Shown here in pieces: positions 37,201-49,300 of a stretch of DNA of 64,000 nucleotides. The DNA lies in contig CM072919.1 in assembly GCA_037013685.1 (NCBI GenBank), positions 48,229,616 through 48,293,615 of the forward strand, in the 5' to 3' direction. How positions within the stretch are numbered: position 1 is the stretch's first letter; the number at the start of each line of letters is the position of its first letter. The translations under genes were made by a program, and so were the position numbers. Under the pieces are notes generated by a model that was not told where the DNA came from, made no database searches, and saw only the letters and a program-made list of their open reading frames with translations. Origin of the DNA: Acridotheres tristis. Its lineage: Eukaryota; Chordata; Aves; Passeriformes; Sturnidae.

Positions 37201-40172
37201 ATTAGGAAGTGAAAAGAATCTTATATTTTTGAGATGAAACCTGAATTTTATTTGGCTCATCAAAATACTTATTCTTTATTCAATACTTTATGAATTAGCT
37301 GAAGATATGTGACAAATTAGCTTTTGGGTCCTGCTGTAATGCTGGGTATTTTTGTTTCTTAGGACATGAGAAAATATTCAGTCCTTAGTTGTGTTTTCTC
37401 ATGCAACTGCCCATTTAAGCAACAGTTGAATTCTGTGACACTGTCATATGTCACTGTTGTACTTTCATCCGATTGTTAATATGCAGGAAATGCGTCCATA
37501 AGAAATGCTTCATAAGTCAAGTTCTCAGAAATAGTTTTCTTTGTTTAGTTCGTACAGGTACTGTCTGCAGTTTGTAGATGTATGTAGCTGTGTCACCCTA
37601 CTTAACTGCAGGTGAATCAAACCCCATTTTTGTAGCTGAATGTATTTATTTTGGATTGAGCAGTCTTAAAGGACTAAACTCTCATAATTTAAGACCGGTG
37701 AGTTGCTGTGTATTGTCTGCAAAAATCAAATTAGTTAATGTTGCAACAAGGTAGTAATTGCACAAGAGAGACATTTATTTATTTATTTCAGAGTTACACA
37801 AGCTTGGGTGCTCAGTGGCAGTCCACAAGTCAAGCATGCCCTGCCAGACTTCCCATGCTGTTATTTACATACAGAGTTCAGTGTTAGCATCCTCCCAAGT
37901 ATGGCCCTTCTATTTTGTTTAGTTAGTGATTTCCATGCAAGTTACATAATCACAGGGATGGGTCTTCAGCAAAGGTCTTCTTGGCTTGTACATCTGGGAG
38001 TTTTCACTAATTGTGTTGCTGTTCTTTATTTTCCAACTTCTTTTAGCTGTTCTTAGTTCAGTCAAATCAACTAAGGAGAGAGATAGCATGCTGTTGTTGG
38101 TATCCTTGAGTAATATTCTAAGGAGCTTTCAAATTTCTACAATGTTTGGTAAGTTTTAAATTTGCAGTGATTGTAAGTTATCAGTTCTGTGGACCTGGAA
38201 TGTAAAATTCTTAGCCACCAATTTCCTTGAATAATTTTTAATGCAGTCATGGCTAAGGAAAAACAAATATTGACAAAGTTTCATAACAGAAAAGGGATAA
38301 AAAAGTGTATATATTTATATTCTGTTCTATTTGATAATAAAGGTATGTGGTGACTGCTGGCTTAGAGAAGCTGTTTGGAAACTGGTTTCCTTGTTGAAAT
38401 GAAGACTATATGGAAGGTCTTTCTTCTGTTTCTCTGTTCATATTACAAGCATTGTAGGTCAGTTTCTTCTATACCTCACCCATTCACACCATTGTCTTCC
38501 CATGGTTGCATGTTTTTCCTGTGTTCAGTATTACCAAGGGAGAAGAGGTTTAATACATACTTCCAGATGCAATGTACATACTAGTGCTATTTTGGCCAAG
38601 TCTGCCAACCTTTAGCCAGGGTCAATAGGAAGCTTCTCCTGTGATTTTTAGGAAGCTGATTCTGAGCTTGTCAGCTAAGTTTTCTTTAAAATCCCTTAAA
38701 TCCTGTGAGGTGAATCCACATATAGAATGATAATTTTTAACATGAATGCAGTGAAAGATGTGTTATCCTTCTATTTTGGCGGAGAAATTTCAGACCTCTC
38801 AGTGAAGCCTTTTTCTCTTTATGTGGAATCCAGTCACTGACTTCCAAACTGGTAACTGAGCTTTCCACGAGCAGCTGCAGGGCAGAGCAGCATACCTGAG
38901 GCCAGAGACTGGTTTTCCTGTGCATCATTTTCACCTATCATTGATTTATTTTTAAAGAAGAATAGTGTAGGCCTGAATTACAAAAGAGCAAAAAAGTAGT
39001 TAGATGTACCCATACTTGAACAGAAGTTTTGACAAAAGCATCTTGAAGTGCATGTGCTTGCTAAATACACAACTGTCTTCATAGATTCCCATGCTTTGCA
39101 ATATCTTAATATATGGGCTTCCCAAGGAGGGTGTTACTGATAAGTTTATGGTTTGTCAAGTCACCTTAAAACTGTTTTTTCTTTAATACTGCAAAATAAA
39201 GCTGTGACAAGGCCAAGTAATGTGGTACAGCAATAGTATTAAATTCTGGGCTGGAATTCATGATAATTTTATGTGATCTCATTTATCTGTTGAATTAATA
39301 AGGACCCGACCCTTATTCATGTTATGTTTTTATTTTTGAGATAATGCTTTTGGTGGGGCTATTTTTCCTTTGCCCAATCGGTATGGACTCCAAACTGTGG
39401 CTGGTATATCTAGAAACTATTTGAATTAGTTTTCTGAAGTTGTGTTGTTCTCTGTGGGGAGAATCTAGATGTTTCACGCCCTACTTGGTAGTCATATCTT
39501 GTCATAAGTCTGAATTTTAAAGGAAAAATTTAGATTGATCAAATTGGCCAGCTTCACTCAGAAAAGAGCAGTGTTTAAATGCTTAGCTTGATAAAATGTT
39601 TAATGAACTTAAAACAATAGTTTAGGAGTCGTAGGATATAATCAGAAATTAGAGTTGATTTGTGATGAATGTGGAAGAAAGTAGAGTTCACATTTGATGG
39701 TAGGATCTCTAATAAGCTAGGCAAGAAGTTGTTTCTTCTTTCTTCTAGTGCATTAGAACAAAAGTATAGGTACTGGTAGATGTCCTGTGTGAGCTGAAGA
39801 AACCTCCCTTACGTGCTGTTTTTGTGAGGCTTAAGAGGTGAAGTATCTGCTGTAAGTGGTTTCTGCTCTCATCGCTGGAGTGCAGGAGCTCTTCCCTTTT
39901 TCTGCACTAGTATGCTATGTCCATTTATGTTTCTGTCTGACTTTGACTTTCTTTGCTTCACAAAACATTATTACCTCTAAGTTATGTAAACTTAATTGTT
40001 TTTAAGCCTGCTTGCATCTTGAAAAGGATATGTAATAAAGATTTAAAGAAATAATGCAATTGTCAAACAAAAAAAGAGACTGAGATTCAAGAAACATAAT
40101 TTTGAGACAGCTTTATTTTGCTAAATCTTGTGCTAATGATTTCCTGAAATCTGTGGGAAAATCTTGAGTCGT
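31300..40172. other. Intron-like sequence, no exon supported
   Basis: T-rich intron-like DNA with a T/G run at about 36290-36352. An open segment at 33323-33365 lies between AG and GTAATG. Two of its frames are open, but neither fits the phase-0 end of the 31253 exon. A frame at 32120-32401 is open for 93 codons but lacks a donor and any recognised domain. Confidence 0.4.
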
Positions 40173-40186
40173 GCCACCTAGTGGCA
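40172..40186 (-). promoter_or_regulatory. Candidate CTCF site
   Basis: Read on the minus strand the segment contains CCACTAGGTGGCA, which matches the vertebrate CTCF core pattern CCASYAGRKGGCR at every position. CTCF marks insulators and loop anchors in birds as in mammals. It lies inside the proposed intron. A 13-bp match can arise by chance, so occupancy is unproven. Confidence 0.45.
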
Positions 40187-40770
40187 GTTTTACATATATT
40201 TATGTGTTTTAAATTCTTGGCTGGACATGTACTCTGGAAAAAGTGCGCTAAGTCTGTGGATTTTAGCATTAACCAGCATTGTACTGGGAGAGATAGTTGT
40301 TAAACTGTTTTTCTTGGCACTAGTTTGTGTTCATATATTTCTTTTTCTGAGTAGAATGTCTGAAAAAAGGCTTTGTTGTGGATTGAACTACTAGTAGTAG
40401 TACTTCGCTGTAGATTGAAATGAATGAGCATCTCTGGAAATTGTTGAGGCATTTCAGCTGTGTCAGCTGCAACTTGCAGCTCTGGAATGAGCACTTGAAA
40501 ATAGAAACTTTGCTAGGCCTTAATTGATGTGCATAAAATGATATGCATATGTGTACACATTTGTATATTAAATAAGGTCTTAGGCCTTTAAGGTGCTGTG
40601 TATTTTATGTAACACTTCACTCAATTTTTTTGTTGAACAGGCTTAATTTGCAAGTAGATTTTAGCAGACTACTGGATAAAAAGTGAATGTGTTCTGGATA
40701 CTTTTTAAAGAATTTGTTTCTTGGTAGGAATGTGATCACTCCTAGAACTTGATTGGGGAGGAGCCATTCT

Positions 40771-40838
40771 TGCAGTCCTGTTCTTTACTCTGTTGCAGTC
40801 CTGTTCTTTACTCTGTTGCAGTCCTTTTCTTTACCTTA
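40771..40838 (+). repeat. 23-bp tandem repeat, about 2.8 copies
   Basis: TGCAGTCCTGTTCTTTACTC plus TGT is repeated at 40771, 40794 and 40817, with the third copy partial and one base changed. It is a minor local duplication. Confidence 0.9.
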
Positions 40839-41061
40839 AGATGATGTCACTTTTTTGTTGTAATGGGCATGGAATGGAGTAGAAAATGTCTGGGCTTCTC
40901 TTCTACTGCCTCTAGCTTTTTTCTGAGAGTCTGTAGAGTCAACTGCAAATTTGTCTAAGTCCTTGGAAATGGGACCAAAATATCAATTTGAATGCTTTCT
41001 AATACCCATTAGGCATGCAGTGGGAAGACATGGGAAACTTCAGAAAAAATCTATGGATTGT

Positions 41062-41170
41062 TTGTTTTTTTGGTTTTTTTTGGTTTTTTTTGGTTGGTTA
41101 TTTTTTGTTGTTGTTTTTGGGTTTTTTTGGTTGGTTGGTTTTGTTTGGTTTTTTTGTTTGTTTGTCGGGG
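41062..41170 (+). repeat. T/G-rich low-complexity run
   Basis: Repeated GGTTTTTTTT, GGTTGGTT and TTGTTTG units. The 115- and 62-codon Phe-rich frames across it are artefacts of the repeat. Confidence 0.85.
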
Positions 41171-41894
41171 TTATTTTTTGTTGCTGTTTATTTTGTAGCA
41201 TAGAAGCTGCCTTCAGTGATGCTGTTTTTAGCACCTTTGAGGAGTCCCTTGAAAGACTGACTATTCCCTATGCCTTGGTGTTTGGGGAAAAACACTAAGG
41301 TTGTACTTCATGCTGTTAAATATTTGGACAACCATTTGACCAGTGTGAATGACAGGAATCAAAATTCATAAGCCACCAGGCAAAGGACACATTTACTTAG
41401 ACAGAATGCAAATTCTCTCTCTGTTTGTTCCTGTATATAGGTGCTGCTCTTGAGTGAAGGTTTGAAAGAGCCTGCAAAAGATTCACATCACAGATATCTT
41501 TTCATGTAAACTTCCAGTCATTACTATTCTTTATTAAGTTTTTTTCTTTATTATTCTCTTTTAACCTGACAGAAGTATATTGACTTCTGCTTTTCAAGTT
41601 TTTTTCTCTTAGGAGAAATGGAATTGTGCTCAAAAAGCTGCAAGTGTGTTTTGCTTGTTTATGCTGCTGAATTTCTTCTCTTGTCTCCAGAAGTGTCTCA
41701 AGGAGGCAACTAGTCTTTAGTGAAGGAGTTCATTAGAAGACTCGTGACTTCTGTCAGTGTCTAGGGTGAGACATGGGTAACAGAATATCTGTTCAGGATG
41801 TTCCTGTTGGTTTCTATTCAGCTTTTTGAAACTTCAGTTATCTTCAGATCAGGAGGATCATTTAACTGGCTTTTTCTGAGTTCTTTTAAGTTCC

Positions 41895-42180
41895 CCCTGT
41901 GCTTGGCAGTGGTGAGGCCACTCTTGAAATTCTCTGTTCTGTTTTAGGCCCCTCATTCCAAGACAGACAGTGAGGTTCTGTGGTGTGTCCAAAGAAGGAC
42001 ATGGAACTGGTAAAGGGTCTGGAGCACAAATCCTGTGAGGAGGAGCTGAGGGTGTTTAGCCTGGAGAAGAGAAGACACCGGAGAAATCTTATGACTCTCT
42101 ACAGCTAACTGAAGAGGGCTGTACAGAAATGGGGATCAGTCTCCTCAAATAGTCTTCCTGGGATATGTTAAAAATCTGTT
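41895..42180 (+). mobile_element. CR1 LINE fragment
   Basis: Phrases such as GCAGTGGTGAGGCCACTCTTG, AAGGGTCTGGAGCACAAATCC and TGAGGAGGAGCTGAGG...TTTAGCCTGGAGAAGAG are CR1 C-terminal coding sequence. The same order appears at 8530-8710. The 5' part of this fragment is shortened, and the typical 3' tail is missing. The sequence after about 42180 is not clearly CR1. Confidence 0.8.
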
Positions 42181-43312
42181 CCATCATGCTTCCAGTTTTT
42201 CTTAAGGAAAGAGCAGAGAGCACAGTTACAAGTAGGAAGTAGTTTCTGTTGGGAGAGTGACTGAGTAAGGTAGCAGTCTTTGGCTTAGAAGAGAGATGAG
42301 TTGGTTGATGTAACAAAAGCTTTCAAAATTTTAAGTGTCAAGGGAAAAACAAGTACAAATTAATTCTATACTGTTTTTTAATGAATTAAGCTAGGGATTG
42401 TTAAATAAAGGTATTTGGAGCCAGGTTCAAGTGGAAATTCTTACTTTGCCCGAAATGGGTGTCAGGCTCATGAAATTCTTACTAGTGTTATAACTCATTA
42501 ATAAAACAAAGTCTACTTAGGATTGAGGAAATCAGACTGGTATTTGGAACAGAGATCTACTGAAAAATTACCAAATGGCCAAGCACTATTTAGACCTAGA
42601 ATACCCAGAGTTGCCAGAGGCTGGAAAGTGAGGTGGACAGGATGTGTGAGGTAGAGCTTTTGCCCATTTTTCCTTACAACACACTTCTAGACACCAATTT
42701 TGGAAACTGGATACAGAAATAAATGATCTTTGAGCTGAACTGTTCTGCTCATTTTTACATTTGTGCATTTCTTCCTTAATTTCAATTTGAAATTTGAACC
42801 TACATTCAAAGAGTTTTGAATCTAGGAAAGAAACAACTTGTAGATTTCTGGTCTAAGCTATTCACATAACTGCTGGGTGAATGTGCACACTGTCATGCAT
42901 TCCAGGCCTCTTGTACGTACTCTAGCCAACCTGCATATCCAGTATATGTGCAGAACACTTGTTTCATGTGTGAATACACTGTTCAGCTAGTGCATCCTGA
43001 ATACATCACATGTGCTGCACAAACTCTTGTGGCATAATACTCTATTTGCTTCTGTGATTTGCATGGTGGAAGTTCAGAATCTAAAAAGGAAAAATATATT
43101 TTGTTTAATTTAGCTGTAGTCTGATGTAGTAGGCCCACAGAAAGTCTCTCTGTAAAATTATTTGCAGTGAAAACTTAGCAAACAGTCATTAGGCTGTGAA
43201 TATTCTGATGATTACTGTCTGTTGCAGAAGTAAGTGCTATCTGGTAATGGTAAATTTCTGCTGTGCTACAAAACATGTACACATTAGACTGAAACTTTTT
43301 TTTCTTCTGCAG
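42181..43312. other. Intron-like sequence, no exon supported
   Basis: AT-rich sequence leading to the candidate exon at 43313. I see no repeat or coding segment in it. Confidence 0.45.
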
Positions 43313-43347
43313 GAAAACTTTGAAGATGCCTATGAAAACATCCCTGT
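43313..43347 (+). CDS. Candidate 35-base internal exon, unidentified gene
   Basis: A strong polypyrimidine tract and acceptor (CTTTTTTTTCTTCTGCAG) precede it, and GTAAGT, a perfect donor continuation, follows. It reads ENFEDAYENIP plus two bases, with the acidic, Tyr- and Asn-containing composition of real coding sequence. It starts at phase 0, matching the end of the 31253 exon. A 35-base exon is small but common in vertebrates. No following exon was found before the provirus at 58 kb, so the gene would continue beyond the window. The family is not recognised. Confidence 0.5.
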
Positions 43348-46300
43348 GTAAGTAGAATTTTTAAAAATGTGTGTTTGTTAAAACTCCTTGTACAGAATGG
43401 AATACTGTGTGCACACCATTCCAGGGAAACGTAATTTTATATGCACTGACTGCATTCATGTTTTTCAGAACAGTTAAAGTCCTCGAGACTTGAGAAACGG
43501 AAGTGTAATTAGGTTGATGTATGTGATGAAATATTTGTCAAAAATGTGAAAATTGTGAAGTCTTAAAAATAGAAAATCTAGTAACTTAGTTGCATACTGA
43601 CAGCTCTAGACATTTTTGCGTGGTGAAAAAATAGTCGCTTCACGTTATTGGGAAAGCTTTGAATAACACATTATTCAAGACCATCTAAGCAAGATTTTCA
43701 AATGGAAATTGCTATGTCTTACAGTGTACTGCTGCACAGATGTTCTCCCCTAAGGAAGTGAGATACAGTCACTTCTCTGGTGTAAGATCTCATGCCAAAG
43801 CAACACCTTTATTAAACTGTGATGAAAACACATTATGCTGTTTGTAAGTGTTTTTAGTTTTTCTCTAGGATTTTATTGCATCTTTGTGCCGTGGAGCACA
43901 TGAGAAGGGGACTTCTACTGATATCCTCAGATTGCTAAAACACCTCTAGACCCAGCAGTGGATTTGGACTGAACTTCATGGCTAAAACATCCATGGTCTT
44001 GGCAAACTGTATTTTATAGATGTGCCAGACCCTCTGTATCTTACCTAGGGTAGTAAGGTCTGATCTGTGTAGAACTGAGAAAAATTAAACATTGTTTCCT
44101 GACACTCAGAAGGAAACAAGAACCTGATATGTTCAAGGTGAGAATTCTTCATATTGATGATTGTTTATTCTTCGTTTGACTGCCTAGCAGTTTGTGTATG
44201 ATTGAGTAACTTACCTCTTCTCTGCTGTTTTCCCCTGGGACAGGGACAAGAGTAACTTTGAAATACTGTATGAGAATATTTATCCGATATTCATTCCAAG
44301 AGACAGTGGTTTTGTTGTTTTCTATCGATGTCTGAGCTGGACATGGTTGTTTATTTTTGGCAGACAGAGCTTTGGTTTGTTATTCCTGAGTGTCTCTTCT
44401 GTGTTCATAGCTGTTTTACAGTTTTTATAACAGAAGTTAGGATGTCAGTTTATTTTGGCTGGTATTGTTTCCATCTGCAATAAGCATTATATAGAAGAGT
44501 CAATGAAAGATGATAGAATAATAATGGGACAAAAAATTTTGTTGTTACTTAACATCACATTGAATACAGTGAGTGTGAATATTCTTCTGTATCTGGGCAG
44601 GATTCTTCACTGGATCTGACTCTACTTTCTCAAATTCTTTCAAAGATACGATTATTTAAAAAATATGCCTAAGGAACTGAAAAAAATCTTGGAACGTTTT
44701 GTCAAAGTCTTCAGTCTTATCTTTCTTGAAATGCTTTGATTGTTTCCAAATGATGCTGGTAGTTTGCATGAGGGAAAGTGTTTTGTAAATCTAATGCCAT
44801 ACTGGTTGTTCTTGACCTTTTTCTGTGAATAGAGAATTCATTGTCGTTTTTTCATTACTCTTTGAATCAATGAATGGCCAGAGGTTTAAGCTTCTGGGAA
44901 GCTGTCTCTATTTTTTTGATTTAGCTGTTGATAACATTCACTTTCATCATTTTTGTATGTCAGTGTTTCATTCTTTCTTATTTTGGATAGGAAGGTGGCA
45001 TTTTTAGAGCTCTGTGATGATATGCCTGCCATTGATTTCATTGCTTCGTTGCCATTAGTTATATCCAGTTGAATTTAACTAAAATTGACCTTTTTTATAA
45101 GGAGTTGTGTTGACAAAACTAACATTTACTTTTGAGATCAGTTTTGGTTCAGATTCTATCAGATCATCATGTTAGTTTCAAGAACTGGGAAAGAATGTGT
45201 AGCAGCCAGATCACTGTATTTAATACACCACTCTGTAATTCTTAGCATAAAATATGTATAGAGTAACATAGCTCTGTATTTTACACCAGTAGATGCTAGC
45301 GAATGGTTTTGCCAATCCAACTTGACTTTTTCTTTATTCTTTAAATATTACTGCTTACCTGTAAATACCCAATTGTGCAGGTTAGATGTTGAAAGGGCAA
45401 TGAATTACCTTAATGTGGTAAAATCCTTCCCTAAATCTCATCCACTAGCTGCCATATCTAAGGACAGGCCCAGGAAGAAATCAGTCTTTGTTCCACTGGT
45501 TTAAATGTATTAGGTTCTCTGTCTAGACTCTTTTGTCATCTTCTACCCATGCTAGTTACTGTAGATACAAGCAGCAACTCCAAAACATGTAGTGATCACA
45601 AAATACTTGCTTTGGAGAAACATGAAGAAACCTTTAAATAGAGTTATTTATTGTAAGTTTTGTTCACTGGTGCTAAATCTGAAGAAAGACTATTACAGGA
45701 GGTCAGATATTCATGTTTTCTGTTGTCAGTGTAATTTTTGAAATTATATTGTCTTTAGCTTTACAACTAGATTGAGAATGGTTTGAGTTCTCAAAAGTTT
45801 TTAACCATCACTGTATTACACTTAGCATTGTACTGACCTTGCCACTGCTGTTTTGATTTCTGTATGTATTTTGTCTTCTGAAGTTCTCAATTTTTTAGGA
45901 CATGTATGAAATATTCTGTTGGTATGCTGTCCATCTCATTTTATTGACTGTTCCTTAAAATGTCATCTGCATGTGAAAGGAAAAGGCAGCCATCATTTTG
46001 CCATGTTTGTCCATGCAATCTTCCTTAGATTGCCATGCAGCCTTTCTCTTTGAGGTAAAGGCAAAGTTAGTGCCTTATTTACTACAACCCCAGTATCAGA
46101 GGCTTATGGAAATGAATAGCAGCATTTAGAGCAACTGTATTATGACAGCTGTGTGGGTATGTTTATAGAAGATGCTTTGTAGTTGTCTTTGGTAAGAAAC
46201 ACAGTAGTTTGCCTGACTGCTGCAAGCAGCTCATATGCTGAGGAATTCTTCATCTCGTGCTATTTTTATAGAATTTCAAACACCAGACCCTGAGTTATGT

Positions 46301-49300
46301 CATCAGTGGAAGGACAGCAAGATCTTATTTAAACACGCTTAAAACATGAAGTATTTAAAAGAGTGGGAGTTTGCATTCTGTAAGAAAAGCAGACAGATGA
46401 TTTTTGATCAAGAATGGAACTCTTGGGATTTTTTTGTCTTTATCAATTTCAGCAAAAAGAGACATACTTCATTGACTCTCTTTCGTATTTTCTTTGCCTA
46501 CCCGAAGCTGTGTACTGTTAATCCTTGATCCTACCAAAGCAGCTCTGTGTGGTATTACTGGGGTGATAGATTAAGGGCCAGAAGTGTTTAAGGAAGTTAG
46601 AGCAGGTTATCCTTGTAATCTTAGATGTGTAGTTAAGATTTCAGTTACACCTGCGCATGTGAGTGTTTTTCAGTGTATGAAATTGAACAGTTAAGGAGAT
46701 GGCTCTAAATTCAAATTTTAATTCAGGAAGCCAACAACTTTTAGGAACTGTTTCTCTCTTCATAGATTTAAACTCACATTCTGACATTGTCTTGAGATGG
46801 TGAGAAGCAGCTGTGACAATTCAAATGATCAATATTTTATTTTGTTATGTTTGACTCTCCAGGTTAGTGGGAAGAAAATCCAGTAAAGGCAGCTTTTGTG
46901 TCTCGAACTTAATACTTTCATAGCTACATAAATATAAAAATATGACACATTACCTACTTTATATTGTGAGTGTTAAGATTTGAAACAGCAGTAATGATAC
47001 TGCAGCCTTCTCTCTAATATTTCCCCACCCCAAACAGTTCTAAGATGATAAATTTTTAAACCTGGAAAGGTTTTCTTTAGACAATAATTATATCATTACT
47101 GACACGTATTTATTACCACTACACATTTTGCCTTGTGATGTAAAATTTTTCTGTGTTAGTATTTCAGTAGAAGACTTCGGGCCACATTGTGCTATTGTTT
47201 TATTGGTGTTTTCTGTTCACTTTGAATTGTGCATTTCCACTTGTGTTCATAGCCCCTTAGAATACGAGGAGGGGAGGTAGACAAAAGCCCAAAGCCAAAC
47301 AAACCATTTCAGAGACACTGTACACAAAAGTGTCCAAAACTCTGCATGTTTTTCACATCCTGTTACTCTTTTTGCAAGCCTTTGCTGAAAGGCTGGTGTA
47401 CAGAAAGATAACACAGCATGTTTTTCTGTTATCCCATGTTCACCAAAAGAAATCTGTCTTAACTGAGCCTAAACATTTCTTTGCTGCTCACTGGCTTATT
47501 CTTTAATTACACATTCATTAACATTGTGGCTTTAAAGTCATATCATATTTTGGGGTGGGGGGCTTTCTGGAGACTTCTGGAATTTATTTAAGTATCATGT
47601 TGGACTTGATATTATGCTGGAATGCGTGATCACATCTGTGTTTTCTTTCTTTAAACGTCTTTCAGGAAAGTAATGTTTGTTCTGTGCTTTAATAGACTGC
47701 ATAACACTACTTGTAGCCCTGCAGCTCAAGAATTGCCTTTTCTGAGTAACTTCTGAGACCTGGAAAGGGATGTAGACTTTTGGATTGGTGGTACAACCAT
47801 TAAGATGTAAGTTCTTTAGATGAGAAAATGGAAGATGAATTTTAACTCATCGATGAAGAAAATTAATAAATTGGTCAGATGCTGATATGTAGAATTGTTT
47901 TTGAGAAGAGTGGATTGAAACCCAGATTTGCCTGTTTGTTTATTTAAGCTATCAAACAAAAAAAAAATTCCTGTTTTTTAATAGTTTTGATTTGGTTGTG
48001 TCATGTCCACCCCTTCCCTAATGATTAAATGCTGTCATAGAGTGTTTTGGGAATCAATCTGAGTGAAAGGTGTAATGAATGTGTATTAGTTAATTTTCCT
48101 TTAAGTCAGTCCAGGGGAAAGCTTTTGAACATGGATTGATATTTGCAGACAGAAAGCTTGCTTTTGTCAGCTTTGTGGAAATGTTCTCCTGACTTATTCA
48201 GCTTTTTCTAGAAAATAGTTTCTGAGCCATCAAGTCTGGACTGTCTGAAATGTTCGCTGCGTTAAAAACAGAACACTGTATGTTTTGTGGGGAAGTTGAG
48301 TTGACTTCTATGCGGCTGGGCAACCTTGATTGAAACTTGTTTACTCTTCATGTATAGGCAAGGTCACAGAAATTCTGGCACTTTTACTTTCCCTACCCCT
48401 AATATTGTTAGTATACTAACTGATAATATGCATAATATAAGCACTGCTTCAAATGACGTAGTGGAGAACTTGGATATGTATCTCTGAACTCCCTGGTCTT
48501 TAACACTACTGGGTCAAATTTTATGGAAAAGATAGAATGTCTTGATTTTAAAGGTGCTGTTGTCCATAAATTACAAGTGTCAATCTCATATCTTTGAATG
48601 GTTTTCAAGATTTATGAAATCTTCTTTAACTGATCATAGCCCTTGGTTCCCACAAGTGTTGTATGAAATACTGTGCAATTCTTCCTCAGTACATTACAAG
48701 TACAAATGTTTTAACAAAAGTAAATTGTTTAAATAAATTGGTTTGAATTATTGCTGCTGATACTACTTAGCACGCAGCTGAAATAAGTAAATGCAAACCT
48801 GTGGTTTCCTGCATTTTGCTTTAAAAGATTTGTTTGAGACATTTTTGTGAGTAAATCTCAGTCCATAACAGTAAACGTAACTGGAAAGAGGTGCTGTTAG
48901 TCCAGTTGGTACAGCTTTAAGGAATATCTTTTGAAGGTAATAGTGGAGGACATAGTTTAATTTTCTGCTGCTGAGCTCCCATGTACTGAGCTTTCATCAT
49001 ATCTCATCTAGAGAGATTAGACCAAGGGGATGAAACTATCTATGTTGTAGCTATTGTGCTTTTGACTCCTGCTTTCTTCTATTGCAGCTGATATTCATGA
49101 AGAGGACTGTTTAACAGCTCTCTGTGTTAGAATTCTCTGTGTGGAACTTTAGCCTAAAAAAAAAATGTTGAAGGGTTAATTAAAAAAAAAGTGATGTTTG
49201 AGTACTGTCAGATAAAAAGTCAAACGTGAGCTAGTTATTTTTCTTCAGTGTTGCTTGCTATCAACTCTCATGTATTTGATCTAGTTTTCCTGCAGTTGCT

